Source of the DNA: Pseudoalteromonas piscicida
GTDB taxonomy: Bacteria; Pseudomonadota; Gammaproteobacteria; Enterobacterales; Alteromonadaceae
Reading direction: 5' to 3'
Assembly: GCF_002208135.1 (NCBI RefSeq)
Contig: NZ_CP021647.1
Location: forward strand, 747,501 to 811,500
DNA: 64,000 bases
Position numbers and translations under genes: made by a program. Below the pieces are notes generated by a model. That model was not told the DNA's origin and ran no database searches. It saw only the letters and a program-made list of their open reading frames with translations. How positions within the stretch are numbered: the stretch's first letter is position 1; every line of letters starts with the position of its first letter. Of the stretch, positions 1 to 9,704 are shown piece by piece.

Positions 1-299
1 AGCACATTCAGTCGCCACAAGCCCAATTTTTATCTGAAGTACTTGACTATCCCGATAATAAAGAGGGGATCGGTAGCTTCTTATCTTTTTGGGATCCGCT
101 TGCTGCCTGTGTTATTACCAATCCAGATATTGTCTCAACTCAATCCTTTGCGATCCGCATCGAACAAGCCATGAATGAAGAGCAAGATACTTCAGGAAAA
201 CTGATTGTGGATGAAGTAGAGGGCACTAAAATAAGCGTTGCAATCTCCGCAAATAAGTCTCTCGTGTACGAAACTTACCTTGCTGTATTCACAGCTTAG
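1..299 (+). CDS. Nucleoside hydrolase, C-terminal part (partial)
   Basis: The frame is open from the left edge to a TAG at 297-299, giving the last 98 residues of a protein whose start lies outside the window. A W-D-P-L-A-A motif near residue 30, a following segment around 'DIVSTQSFAIRIE' and a terminal 'VYETYLAVF' fit the C-terminal third of inosine/uridine-preferring nucleoside hydrolases, which cleave the N-glycosidic bond of nucleosides for purine and pyrimidine salvage; the DPLAA motif lies near the ribose and calcium pocket in that family. The N-terminal DxD signature cannot be seen, so substrate preference is unknown. Family assignment is by motif only. Confidence 0.6.
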   Translation, partial: HIQSPQAQFLSEVLDYPDNKEGIGSFLSFWDPLAACVITNPDIVSTQSFAIRIEQAMNEEQDTSGKLIVDEVEGTKISVAISANKSLVYETYLAVFTA

Positions 300-753
300 T
301 CTGTTTTACTAGTTGCCCACTCGACGTGGGCAAATACCCCATAACGGTATAAAAACTCAATACTGCAATATTAAAGTGTAATCTAATGTAATTCAATGTA
401 ATACCAATGTGTCCTACTCAGCACTACAATTCACTCGAGTTATGTCAACCAAACTCATATCCGTCACCGATGATAACTACAGACAAGCTCAGTTTATAGC
501 AATCACATTGAGCAAATGAGCCTTTTTTGATGCGGGGAAATCACGTTATACCACTCGGCTACAGCAAGACTGCCAACTCATGTAGGTAGGGAAAAATTTT
601 ATAATTTAGTTGTGTTAAATGAAAGCGCTTAGCCAAGCAAGTATGGTACTTCCTCTTCTTCAAATTGGTTTAAAAATTAATGCGATTACTATTCATTCTA
701 GCTGGCGTGGTGAGCGCCTTCTGTTTGTGTATCAAGTAATAAAAGGAAATAAA
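300..753. other. Intergenic region, no gene seen
   Basis: This 454-bp stretch separates the nucleoside hydrolase end from the secreted haem-motif protein. A reading frame open from 619 joins the downstream gene in frame, but its first 45 residues have no signal-peptide character and no convincing ribosome site, while the ATG at 754 has both. I see no RNA gene or strong terminator here. Confidence 0.5.
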
Positions 754-2454
754 ATGAACATCAGTACCTCATCAATAGTAAAAGCGGCTGCACTGGTATT
801 GACTGCACTCGCGTCATACTCTGTCGCAGCGAAAGCTGAACCTTGGTACAAACAATCAATGTACAAAGGTCAATATACAGAGTTAAATACTTGTACCCAA
901 ACATACCCAAGCTATTGGCAAGACCCAAATCCCAAATTTACAAAAATGTGGAAAGGCCAAACCATTTCAAATGTGCCAACAACTTTATGGGATGAAGGAG
1001 TATTCGCACTTTCAGATAAATACCCAAGAAAGCTTGTTGTTGAACCAAAGAAAAATCAGCCTTGGTATGACGCCAAGTTTGATGCGCTATTCGATGAAAG
1101 TACTTCGCAACGGGAAAAAAGCAAGCTTGCCAAAGAATACATAAAGCTTGTTTATGCCTATGGCCTTGAAGGGAATGTTGCGGGCAAAGGAAGGGTTGCT
1201 TCGAGGGACTTTGATACTTGTGAAAATAACTATAGACCTTGGTTTCACATTCCATTTCAGACTTACGATCCACTTTCAGGGCGAGAGTACATCAGGGGCT
1301 TAACACGTGAAGCGCCGGTCACTTTTTCGGTTCAAGATAGCTCAGGTACAGACGCCTCTACCATGTGGGCTGTCGGCTTTTATAATGCCACAGCAGCGTA
1401 CACTTTAGGGGAAGTATGGCAAGAAGATGGCACAGCCAAATTACCAAAAGAAGGCCTGCGATTCCACGAAGGTGCCGTCATCATTAAGCCATTATTTAAT
1501 ACTTCAACTATCGCTCAAATACCTGTGTTAGCAGGATTACCAAGCTGGAATGCCAATATCTCAGATCCCGCTTACTGTAAATGTAAAGTAACACCAGGAA
1601 GCAAAGATAAAGATGGAAACGAGCGTAAAGAGTGTAACTTTATTGAAGAAAGTAAGCAATGTAAGCGTAACAGTCAGGCTTGGGATGATGTAAAACTGCT
1701 TCAATTTGATGTTGCCGTCAGAGACGATAGAGCGAAAGATACAGGTTGGGTATACGGCACCTTTGTAGCGGACGGTCAACGCAAAGAAAATGTCAAAAAC
1801 CCATGGGAAAAAATGACATGGCTGGGACTTATGTGGGGTAACGATACGCCTGCAAAAGGCCATTTAGCGTTTAATACACCGGTAAACCCAAGAATAAATG
1901 GCTTTTCAGAGGCAGTGATAAACTGGTCTTTAGTTGATGAACTTAACAAGTACAGTGGCAGTGCTATGACACGCCAAGTTGGACATCTTGGTTGTAACAA
2001 TCGCTTGAATGGCCCTGCCGATAACACCAATAGCTCTTGTATGTCTTGCCATGGCACTGCTTCTTTACCTGATAGTACGCGTAATACACCACTGATGATC
2101 TCACAGTTTGGAGAGCAAACGCCTGAATGTGCGGTACCGCTTATTAATAGCGCAACGTTGGGTAAAGATAGAGGTGGAGACACAGGTAAAATCCATGATG
2201 GTATTAACTTCGCACAAATCGATAGCCTGTACTTCGCCAATACAGGTGCTGGTGAATCATTTAATATTCGTGTCAATGGTAAAAGTCTAGCTCAACCTAA
2301 TTATGATTTTGCTCCGAACAAGAAAGAATGGATCTCTTTGGATTACTCGATGCAGCTTTCTATCTCATTGCAGCAATGGCTAGAGTGGGTTGAAAATCAG
2401 CAGCTTGATGATCCTAACGATCATGTTTTAAAAGATTTCAGAGGCCGTAATTAA
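754..2454 (+). CDS. Secreted protein with one c-type haem motif
   Basis: A 566-residue exported protein. The start at 754 is chosen because it follows an AAAAGGA ribosome site at 741-747 and opens a clean signal peptide ending near 'SVAAKA-EPW'. The one recognisable motif is C-M-S-C-H at residues 429-433, the covalent haem attachment site of c-type cytochromes. A cysteine-rich stretch (YCKCK, then two more Cys within about 40 residues) lies near residue 275 and could be a metal or disulfide site. The rest is Trp/Tyr-rich with no family I recognise. A periplasmic redox role is inferred from the haem site only; no cytochrome or dehydrogenase genes adjoin it. Confidence 0.6.
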   Translation: MNISTSSIVKAAALVLTALASYSVAAKAEPWYKQSMYKGQYTELNTCTQTYPSYWQDPNPKFTKMWKGQTISNVPTTLWDEGVFALSDKYPRKLVVEPKKNQPWYDAKFDALFDESTSQREKSKLAKEYIKLVYAYGLEGNVAGKGRVASRDFDTCENNYRPWFHIPFQTYDPLSGREYIRGLTREAPVTFSVQDSSGTDASTMWAVGFYNATAAYTLGEVWQEDGTAKLPKEGLRFHEGAVIIKPLFNTSTIAQIPVLAGLPSWNANISDPAYCKCKVTPGSKDKDGNERKECNFIEESKQCKRNSQAWDDVKLLQFDVAVRDDRAKDTGWVYGTFVADGQRKENVKNPWEKMTWLGLMWGNDTPAKGHLAFNTPVNPRINGFSEAVINWSLVDELNKYSGSAMTRQVGHLGCNNRLNGPADNTNSSCMSCHGTASLPDSTRNTPLMISQFGEQTPECAVPLINSATLGKDRGGDTGKIHDGINFAQIDSLYFANTGAGESFNIRVNGKSLAQPNYDFAPNKKEWISLDYSMQLSISLQQWLEWVENQQLDDPNDHVLKDFRGRN

Positions 2455-2495
2455 TCTGAAGTATTCGATAAAACAATCATCTAAAGATAACTGAG

Positions 2496-2515
2496 AGCCA
2501 CTCCACTGAGCGGCT
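2496..2515 (+). terminator. Possible weak terminator after the haem-motif gene
   Basis: An imperfect inverted repeat (AGCC-A-CTC / GAG-C-GGCT, one mismatch) lies about 40 bases past the stop codon and is followed by a T-rich stretch. The stem is short and the T tract interrupted, so the call is tentative. Confidence 0.3.
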
Positions 2516-2585
2516 TTCGCTTACCTTTTATTCAAAGGAATAAAAGATCGCGAGGTAAACTCCTTCCTACTGGAGAGTGCCGTAG

Positions 2586-2603
2586 GTCGAGATTTATCTC
2601 GAC
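2586..2603. repeat. REP-like palindrome
   Basis: A perfect 8-bp stem GTCGAGAT / ATCTCGAC with a two-base loop, preceded by 'gccgtag'. The layout (GTAG followed by a GTCG palindrome) is that of short REP-type repeats dispersed between genes in gammaproteobacteria. Only this copy was noticed here, so dispersal is inferred. Confidence 0.45.
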
Positions 2604-2720
2604 AGCATAAACTTCAAAATCAGCTAAGCTTGGTGTAACCATTGCCCGCTATTGGGAAATATGCGACTCTTAGATTTGATGGGACCCTATCAACCGGATC
2701 TGACAGTTCAAGTTTAGACC

Positions 2721-2755
2721 TATCCAATTTAATGGATATCGGTGTTTAACACCGA
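2721..2755. repeat. Two adjacent palindromes downstream of the cupin gene
   Basis: TATCCA/TGGATA (2721-2738) and TCGGTGTT/AACACCGA (2739-2755) sit directly beyond the stop of the minus-strand cupin gene. The second could act as a terminator stem for that gene, but no clear U-tract follows on the minus strand. Confidence 0.4.
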
Positions 2756-2763
2756 CCCTAACC

Positions 2764-3075
2764 CTAGACGCTACCTTCGGATTCTATGACCAAAATTCTC
2801 GCCTTGCCACGAGGATGGGCAACATGCTCAGTGCCAATTGAAGCATAAAAAATATCACCAGTTTGCAATAGGGTTGATTGCTCAACGCCATTCTCTTTGT
2901 ATAACATCTCAACCGCACCATCTAACACGACAAAGACTTCTTCACCGTCATTAACGTGCCACTTATAAGGCTGATCAGTCCAATGCAGGCGGGTTGTAAT
3001 ACCATTCATATTGGCGATGTCTTTTGCGCCCCAAGCGCGTTGTGCTGTAAATGCTTTGCTTCTAATTATTTCCAT
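2764..3075 (-). CDS. Single-domain cupin protein
   Basis: A 103-residue protein consisting of one small beta-barrel. The central stretch 'WHVNDGEEVFVVLDGAVEMLY' carries the first cupin motif (H...E...G), and 'GDIFYASIGTEHVAHP' carries the second with its histidine, so a metal site (H, E, H) is plausible. Cupins of this size include sensor-like and small-molecule binding or isomerase proteins; the substrate cannot be deduced. It stands alone, with no operon partner on the minus strand. Confidence 0.7.
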   Translation of the reverse strand: MEIIRSKAFTAQRAWGAKDIANMNGITTRLHWTDQPYKWHVNDGEEVFVVLDGAVEMLYKENGVEQSTLLQTGDIFYASIGTEHVAHPRGKARILVIESEGSV

Positions 3076-3476
3076 GATGCTTCCAGGTTTGGGTTGTTAA
3101 CATTCTAAAATCTCTGTCTATTGCTAGATTCATAATGTACAAACGATAGAGTTATTTTATCTAGTCGAAGAGTCGATGGTTTTGGATGTCATCGTTTTTC
3201 AATCAATGGCAAGTAATGACTTCGAGTACTATTGCGCCTAACTTCACAACTTATGGCGCTGTGGCTCACTTTTAGCCTTTTTCCTAAAACCTTCGCGTAA
3301 GTAGGTCTCAATTTGGTATCTTTGCCCTTCGAACAACTGCTTGTAACTCATGGTATCAACTCTTGTTTTTTGGCGATTACAGAGTACCACCAGCAGGCAG
3401 TTGATCTTTTCTCACCGTTTAACCACTAGTGGTGCCCTTATTATCTGAATTTGGAACTCATTAACTATCAACATCT
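3076..3476. other. Intergenic region, nothing recognised
   Basis: About 400 bases between two minus-strand genes. No open frame with coding character, no RNA gene and no clear repeat was seen. It should hold the promoter of the cupin gene near its left end. Confidence 0.4.
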
Positions 3477-4667
3477 TCAATTTAAATGCTCTTTTATTTC
3501 CTTAATTTTTTCTTCTGCATTTTTATTTTCCGGGCTCAGTTCTCTAGATTTTATATATGCATCTAGAGCTAATTTATACTGTTTTCCAAACAAATATGCC
3601 TCACCTAGACTATCCCATGCATTAGAAGATTTTGGGTAATACTCAGTATTTAACCTGAAAAAATCAATTGCGACCTGACTATCGGTAGGAAACTGGTTGT
3701 CATACAACCTGTTATAACCAAAGAAATTCACTAAGCTCTCTCTGGGCTTGAGGGTTACTCCTAATTTCTCTGAAATTATATTAAAGTGCTCCTGCAGTTC
3801 CACTGCTGGTCTAAATCTGATTGCGTCATCGACCATATAACCACTAAAAATATTTTTCAATCCCAAGTAAAAACTCATTATTGGCATTGTATGATGGTTT
3901 TGATCAGTACCAAAAGTTTTGGAATGAACGGTTAATCCTTTAATTGGTGAAGCCTCTAATTTATGGATAAATTCACGGACGTAATTTTCTTTAGGATAAA
4001 GCGAGGGCACGCGTTCAGATGTTGAAACAAAAAGCTGTCGTTTGTTAAGCTCCTTTTTCGAAAATTCTGTGTAACGTTTAAGCATTATTTGATTATCCCA
4101 CCAAAGACTCGGATCAATAGCTATATATGCATTAAAGAATTCCGGCGTTTGGTAAAGCGAGTGAATAACAGTTAAACCGGTAAATGAATAGCCTGCTAGA
4201 ATTTTGTAGTCAGCGGTTTGGTAATCTTGCTCTATTTGGGGTACTAGTTCCGTTTGAATAAACTTTAAAAAATTATCAGCACCTCCTGTCGTTTCTTGCG
4301 ACTTTGAGACACTTCCACCCCATTGAATAAGTGATTTAGTGGGCGAACTATCACGACCACGGTTCTGACTCACAATCCCAACAAGTATCATTTCAGGAAT
4401 TTCAGGGCTAGCATCAGAGCTCATTTGTTTTGTAATACCTGAAAAAGCATGGAAAAAGCTATTTAAATTTGCATCAGTGAAATACAAAACTGGATATTTT
4501 TTATATCCTTTTGCTTTATAAGAAGTAGGTAAAGATACCCAATATTCCCTACTTTCATTCAGGACTTTTGATTCTATTTCGTGCCTTTTACCAATAACAA
4601 TATCTTCCGCAAATGTACTTAGCGAAATTAGTGCGCAAAGGAAAAATAATAGCTTTCTCATTGTCAC
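3477..4667 (-). CDS. Secreted esterase (IroE/EstD-like) with C-terminal TPR
   Basis: A 396-residue exported alpha/beta hydrolase. The first 20 residues form a signal peptide. Residues about 25-290 match the putative-esterase family that includes siderophore esterases and esterase D: 'YPVLYFTDANLNSF' at the first strands, nucleophile elbow G-Y-S-F-T-G with Ser161, 'YIAIDPSLWWD', and a late His in 'DQNHHTMP'. The tail (about 340-396) is a tetratricopeptide hairpin ('AWDSLGEAYLFGKQYKLALDAYIKSRELSP'), a known combination in this family. GTG at 4667 has GGAG six bases upstream; ATG at 4661 is the alternative. No iron-uptake genes adjoin it, so a siderophore substrate is not supported. Confidence 0.75.
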   Translation of the reverse strand: MTMRKLLFFLCALISLSTFAEDIVIGKRHEIESKVLNESREYWVSLPTSYKAKGYKKYPVLYFTDANLNSFFHAFSGITKQMSSDASPEIPEMILVGIVSQNRGRDSSPTKSLIQWGGSVSKSQETTGGADNFLKFIQTELVPQIEQDYQTADYKILAGYSFTGLTVIHSLYQTPEFFNAYIAIDPSLWWDNQIMLKRYTEFSKKELNKRQLFVSTSERVPSLYPKENYVREFIHKLEASPIKGLTVHSKTFGTDQNHHTMPIMSFYLGLKNIFSGYMVDDAIRFRPAVELQEHFNIISEKLGVTLKPRESLVNFFGYNRLYDNQFPTDSQVAIDFFRLNTEYYPKSSNAWDSLGEAYLFGKQYKLALDAYIKSRELSPENKNAEEKIKEIKEHLN

Positions 4668-5566
4668 AACTTACTCCTTTGATGATGAATACGCCAAATC
4701 GCACTTAACGCCCGTAGCTTGTTAGCATTCCGCACCTTGTAGAGCATGTTGTATAAAAGGCCACTTTTTAACGGGGTATGCCTCACGATCTTTTTTGTAA
4801 GGACTGCGAGATTTCGCTTTAATTTTGCATATTCGTTGGCTATGCTGCCATAAAACCATTCGCCAGCTATAGCCAATAAATGATTCATTTCCTTTTCGAA
4901 TTTTTCCAGTCATGAAGCATAATATTCTTCGAGTACTGCGGCATCCTGCTCATGTGATGAGTTTCCTTTGTGATGCTAACTATCTTCACCTAAGAGCGAT
5001 TCGGTCGCTTTCTTACCGTTAACCACCTCGAACGTCTACTTAAGGAGTTTTTATCATACTGGATAACTTATTGCTACAAAAAGCTTTCTGCCTTTAAAGC
5101 TTAGGTTGCTTGAGGATAAAAGCGATCGGATTGTTCATTTTCCTAACTGAAAAATATGTAGAAAATACGTGACACCAATTACTATTAGCATTCACGCTGA
5201 CAAATTGAAGTAAAAAAGCATGAAAACACTTCAATCACTTTGAGCAAAAACGTTTATCGGTAGGCTAATTTTTAGCACTCAGCGTATCTATTCACTAAAA
5301 CTGGGGTATCGCGTACGACAACGCGCTGCAAATACAACAGTAAGATACTCTAGAGTTGAGAATGTGAGTTTTGCTAAGCCAACAAGCGCTCGCAGTTTGT
5401 TAGATTCGTCCGCCGTCGTTTTTGCAGTGTTTCACAGTAAAGCTACTAAAACGATGAAAAGTCGTACTAGTGTGTTTTCCTTTTTTCTGCGCAGATTGCG
5501 CGATAGGTTTTATCCAGCGGCTGTTTATATAAGCAAGATAATCCCAGCGTATTCAATTTATCGTAT
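4668..5566. other. Long intergenic region, probably decayed sequence
   Basis: About 900 bases. Short open frames on the minus strand (4664-4913) overlap each other and match nothing I know. A short GTTAGC/TTAACGC arrangement at 4704-4727 recalls integron core sites but is far too short for attC. The stretch at 5190-5290 is AT-rich. I see no credible gene. Confidence 0.35.
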
Positions 5567-5935
5567 TCACTTTGGCGAATGCAGGCCTAATCGATTGCCT
5601 TCTGTATCTAAAAACAACGCGAAGAAGCCGCTTTCGTCGGCATGTGGGGTTTTAGGGGTTAGTATTTTCCCTCCGTTTTCCTCTACTTTAGATAGCACAA
5701 GCTGTAAGTTTTCGCCTGCGTTTAAATACAGTGTGACGCCGGTGCTGGAAGGTGTGTAACCTGCACCTTGAACAATCACACCTACGGTAGATTGTCTTTC
5801 GTAGGGGAGTATCCCCATTCTTATTTCAGGCATATCCATGGTTTCAATCGTTATAGTAAAAATACTGCTGTAGAATTTTACGGCGCGTGTTAAATCGGTT
5901 GCCGGAATTTCAAAAATTGATGCTAAGTTATGCAT
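5567..5935 (-). CDS. VOC-family (glyoxalase-fold) protein
   Basis: A 122-residue protein with the vicinal-oxygen-chelate fold: N-terminal 'ASIFEIPATDLTRAVKFYSSIF', a middle 'GVTLYLNAGENLQLVLSKVEENGGKILTPK' and C-terminal 'GFFALFLDTEGNRLGLHSPK'. These are the paired beta-alpha-beta-beta-beta modules of glyoxalase/bleomycin-resistance relatives. The length is usual for the stand-alone form. Substrate is unknown; many close homologues are annotated only as 'glyoxalase/VOC'. It is monocistronic. Confidence 0.75.
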   Translation of the reverse strand: MHNLASIFEIPATDLTRAVKFYSSIFTITIETMDMPEIRMGILPYERQSTVGVIVQGAGYTPSSTGVTLYLNAGENLQLVLSKVEENGGKILTPKTPHADESGFFALFLDTEGNRLGLHSPK

Positions 5936-6232
5936 GTTGTCGTCCTTATTTTAGTTTGTGTTGCAGCTAGCACATGGTGTGACTAGCATCGTGGTTGATG
6001 GACTCGTGTAGGGCACAACGAGTGCGGGTATAAGATAGAGTGGTTGAGTAACAATCAATTGTAAAAAAGCGACAGCTTCGGCAATATCAATTTCAAATAG
6101 TGCGTAAATTGAAGCGTCTTTTTTATCGTTGTAGCCGCCTTAAGGTGAAGGGATTGCATATGAGCTGCAACTTGACAATAAGCCTATTGCTACCCAAAAA
6201 TACGCTCTCTGGGTAGCAATAATAGTCAGATC

Positions 6233-8053
6233 TTAATTTTCAGAAATGGTGATTTGACTGTAGTTTACGTCATCGTTTACGGTCCAGGCCTTGAATGATA
6301 AATACTCAGCATCCTCAGAGACATTATCTTTGTATACTCGGTATGAAAGACGAACGTGCTCGACACCTTCCGGTAGGTTTAAGACCTTAAAGTCTTTTAA
6401 ATTAACTTTCAGAGTGTATTTCTCACTATAACCTTTATAAGAAACCGTCACTTTTATAGAACGGATATCGGTATCTTTTTTCGCTGTACCGTTAACAAAC
6501 TGAACGAAGAGGTGCGTCTGCGAAGTCGTTGGGTTGTCAAAGAAAACCTTACTTGTCACTATGTCCCCTTCATCAGCTTGCGTGCAATAACCTGGAACGT
6601 TTTCAAGTTTAAAGATCTTTTTAATAATACATTTTTTGCCTGTGTCGTTTCTCTGTCCCTGTTTATTTCTTGAGATCGTCTTAATACGAGAAACGCGACT
6701 AGAATTTGATGTAATAAACCCATTTAAATCAAGACTGGCTTCAAAAGAGTCTGTCACTGCACTACTAAGCCATGCTTGTAATGTTAACTTGGCTCCTTGT
6801 TGCGCATTTGGCAGTGATAACCCTTTAATCCATACACTTTGTGCGCCCTTTGGAATGGTGATGTCTGCAAGATCAGACACATCTACGACGGTAGGCCAAG
6901 TCGCTCCGCCATCAAAGCTTATATAAACAATCGATGTATATTGCTCTTTTGCATTTTTTAACTCATGTTGGAATTGGATGTTCAGTTTTTCAGTGCCGAC
7001 ACTGTCTTCCATGAAATTGACTTTAAAGACAAATTCATTGCTATACGGAACATAAGTTGACGTTACACTTTCAATACTTGTGAACTCTACTTTGGGGGCT
7101 ATGCTGATAACCTTCATGGAACGTGGTGATGAAAAATCAAGGTACTCTCCGTTGTTTGCGAGATTGGCCTCAAGCATTTTATTACTAACATTGCCAGTAA
7201 ATGTAGCGATACGGTTATAGGATAAATTATCCCAATCACTCAGTACGACACCGAGTCCTTCAGGTGCTATAACCTCGACTTCCTGTTCGTAAATATAACT
7301 AGGTAATGAATAACCCGAGGTTTCACCTGCTTGTAAACAGTAAAACTCACCCGTCTTTAAACTCTTAATACACGCTTGTTTTAAGCTATCCACTCTAACA
7401 ACCGACATGGAGCGAGGAGTCGAAAAGTTAAGCGCTTCGCCATTTCGGGCTTGTACGTTTATTAATTGACTATTGCTTTTGTATCCAGTGAAGGTTGCAA
7501 TTCGATTGTAAGATAAATTATCCCAGTCACTTAGCACTACGCCTAAACCTGGTGGTGCTATCACTTCCACTGCATGCTTATTGATGTAGCTGGGTAGACT
7601 ATATCCAGAACGCTGTCCTGCCTCTAAGCAAAATTTGTCGCCAGTGTCTAGGCTGCGGATACAAGCTTGAGGTTGGGATTGTGTGCTTACAACCCTCATG
7701 GAGCGAGGGTGAGAAAAGTCTAGTTTTTGACCATTTTTTGCCGTTACTTGTTTCAGTTGGGCATTGTTTGTGTAACCAGTAAATGTTGCGATGCGATTGT
7801 AAGATAAATTATCCCAGTCACTTAACATTACCCCCAATCCTGGCGGAGCAATTACATCAACTTCATGATTGTAAATATAACTAGGTAATGAATACCCCGA
7901 GCTCTCACCGGCTTTCAAACAATATGATTCCTGTGTCTGCCTACTGACAATACAGGCACTGTCGTCACTCATTGCCGCATGTGTAAAAGGGGGGAGAGCT
8001 AATATTGCTAAACCCACTAGTTGTAGCGTAACTACTTTATGTATGTTTATCAT
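6233..8053 (-). CDS. Secreted protein with three crystallin-like repeats
   Basis: A 606-residue exported protein. After a signal peptide ending near Ala27 come three tandem repeats of about 95 residues (roughly 32-123, 129-222 and 228-321). Each has 'ACI', a Cys pair, 'SGYSLPSYI', 'VIAPPGLGV' and 'LSDWDNLSYNRIATFTG', and ends in 'F..PRSM.V'. The last motif resembles the D/N-x-x-S-S calcium signature region of beta/gamma-crystallin domains, so I infer a related fold. The C-terminal half (about 330-606) is beta-rich with two similar segments ('FVFKVNFMEDSVGTEKLNIQFQ' and 'SKVFFDNPTTSQTHLFVQFV') and may be Ig-like. Function is unknown; calcium-dependent stability or surface binding is a guess. 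It diverges from the TackOD1 gene. Confidence 0.65.
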   Translation of the reverse strand: MINIHKVVTLQLVGLAILALPPFTHAAMSDDSACIVSRQTQESYCLKAGESSGYSLPSYIYNHEVDVIAPPGLGVMLSDWDNLSYNRIATFTGYTNNAQLKQVTAKNGQKLDFSHPRSMRVVSTQSQPQACIRSLDTGDKFCLEAGQRSGYSLPSYINKHAVEVIAPPGLGVVLSDWDNLSYNRIATFTGYKSNSQLINVQARNGEALNFSTPRSMSVVRVDSLKQACIKSLKTGEFYCLQAGETSGYSLPSYIYEQEVEVIAPEGLGVVLSDWDNLSYNRIATFTGNVSNKMLEANLANNGEYLDFSSPRSMKVISIAPKVEFTSIESVTSTYVPYSNEFVFKVNFMEDSVGTEKLNIQFQHELKNAKEQYTSIVYISFDGGATWPTVVDVSDLADITIPKGAQSVWIKGLSLPNAQQGAKLTLQAWLSSAVTDSFEASLDLNGFITSNSSRVSRIKTISRNKQGQRNDTGKKCIIKKIFKLENVPGYCTQADEGDIVTSKVFFDNPTTSQTHLFVQFVNGTAKKDTDIRSIKVTVSYKGYSEKYTLKVNLKDFKVLNLPEGVEHVRLSYRVYKDNVSEDAEYLSFKAWTVNDDVNYSQITISEN

Positions 8054-8297
8054 TTTATAGCCTTAATTTATTAGTTAGTGTAAAGTTTAAGTGAACACCT
8101 GTTCTTTTTTTATACTATTTCGTTTTTTTCAATTTTTATATAGTATTTTTGTATGTATATTTCGTTCATAAAGTTTCGGTCTAGTTAAAAAGGATTAGTA
8201 ATGGAATTGTAATAAATGCTGAAATAGAGCTGTAAGTTTGAATTTGTTGCAATTATCGGAATGGTGAATTTGTTCAGCTCGTTGAAGTGAGGTTGAA

Positions 8298-9704
8298 ATG
8301 TCGAGTTTTGATAGTGAAGTAAAAGGCTCAACGTATTTATGGTTGGGTGATGGTTGTACGTCTGATAAAAGCTTTGACAATATTAAGTTTTCTGTTTTTT
8401 CCACTTTAGATGACTTGATGGAGCGTATCGAAAACTACTCTCAAGTAGTGCTAATCGTTCTAGGAACGGACGTAGCTCAGCAGAGTCGGGTTTTAATGGC
8501 TTTGCGAAGTCATGAATACTTATGGTGCAGCTATATATGCGTTACAAACCAATGTAAGTTATCGGCTGCACTGGCTAATGGTGTTTGGAATGCGCAATGT
8601 GTTCCTGAGTATCAGCTATTTCTCCAGCGAAGTAACCGGTTACCGTTAGGTCAAGAATCAATAGAATCCACGATGACAAAGCTATTGGCCTACTTATGGA
8701 TCTTTAAAGATGCGGAGGTGTTGCCAAACCATGATTCAGGCATAAAGAGTATTTATTCCTATCCTCTTCTAGAAAGTTTTGGCGTAGCGCCACAGGAGAC
8801 TTTTACTTGGTTGTCAGGTATTCAAAGACGAAAGGTTATTGAACCAAAACGACTAATCGATCGCGTTCGCTTTTGCCGAAGCTGTCGGTCTGGTCATTTA
8901 AATTACGTTGATGCTTGTCCTAGCTGTCAGAGCATCGATATTGAGTTAGTTACAAGTTTACATTGCTTCAATTGTGGTCATGTAAATGAGGAGGTTAAAT
9001 TTAAACATGGCGTAGGCTTAAGCTGCCCTAACTGTAGTGTTCGGCTTCGCCATATTGGTGTTGATTACGACCGTCCCATTGAAAACCAAAGGTGCAATCA
9101 GTGTCATAGTAGCTTCGTTGATGCTGAAGTGATTGCTAACTGCTTTAGTTGTAACGAAAGCAATAGTGTAGACGATTTAATTATTCAGAATATTCACAGC
9201 TTTGGTATATCTCAGGCAGGCAAAAGTCTAATCAAGTTGGGAGATCGCTTTAATAATGTTCACTTACCAGGGGCAGAAGCAGTTGACTATGCGCACTTTG
9301 AATGGCTTGTTAAGTGGCAAAATCAGTTGGGAATACGCCATAAACAACAGCACTCTATAGTCAGAGTTGAGTTGCGTAACTTACTCTCCTTTATCCAAGA
9401 TTTTGGTGAACTGCGTGCCATACAGCTATTAGATGAATTTGAAAGTCGTATAAATGAAACGATTAGAACGACCGATATTTGCTGTTTAGCTGGTGAACAT
9501 ACGTTATTGCTTATGTTGCCGAATACAACACTAAGCCAATTGGATTCTATTTATACTAAATTAAAAGAGATTAGCGCATTGAAATCGGGTGGAGATATTG
9601 CGCTATCGATACGTGCCGTTGGCCTGCCCTCTAATGCCTTGGTGAATGAAGTAGGCAACTGGCTTGACGACGCGTTTAATGACCATGCTGGAGTAGAGCT
9701 ATGA
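8298..9704 (+). CDS. TackOD1 zinc-binding protein with degenerate GGDEF-like end
   Basis: A 468-residue cytoplasmic protein. Residues about 85-300 match the TackOD1 output domain: 'RVRFCRSCRSGHLNYVDACPSC', 'LHCFNCGHVNEE', 'LSCPNCSVRLRHIGVDYDRPIE', then two more CxxC pairs, giving a series of zinc knuckles. The C-terminal 120 residues have the helix-strand layout of a nucleotide-cyclase fold but 'AGEHTLLLML' stands where GGDEF would be, so it is probably catalytically dead. The N-terminus (1-80) may be a receiver-like fold. Its stop overlaps the glycosyltransferase start by four bases, so the two are co-translated. I infer a regulatory role over polymer synthesis. Confidence 0.7.
   Translation: MSSFDSEVKGSTYLWLGDGCTSDKSFDNIKFSVFSTLDDLMERIENYSQVVLIVLGTDVAQQSRVLMALRSHEYLWCSYICVTNQCKLSAALANGVWNAQCVPEYQLFLQRSNRLPLGQESIESTMTKLLAYLWIFKDAEVLPNHDSGIKSIYSYPLLESFGVAPQETFTWLSGIQRRKVIEPKRLIDRVRFCRSCRSGHLNYVDACPSCQSIDIELVTSLHCFNCGHVNEEVKFKHGVGLSCPNCSVRLRHIGVDYDRPIENQRCNQCHSSFVDAEVIANCFSCNESNSVDDLIIQNIHSFGISQAGKSLIKLGDRFNNVHLPGAEAVDYAHFEWLVKWQNQLGIRHKQQHSIVRVELRNLLSFIQDFGELRAIQLLDEFESRINETIRTTDICCLAGEHTLLLMLPNTTLSQLDSIYTKLKEISALKSGGDIALSIRAVGLPSNALVNEVGNWLDDAFNDHAGVEL

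Noticed and set aside
4704..4727. ACTTAAC ... GTTAGCA arrangement resembling an attC core
   Set aside because: Only 24 bases span both cores; real attC sites are at least about 55 bases and need paired inner arms, which are absent.
4664..4913. Two overlapping minus-strand frames of 74 and 63 codons
   Set aside because: They overlap the esterase start or each other in different frames, lack ribosome sites and match no family I know.
5364..5759. 131-codon plus-strand frame
   Set aside because: It lies mostly antisense to the VOC gene, whose protein has a clear family; the plus frame has no coding features.
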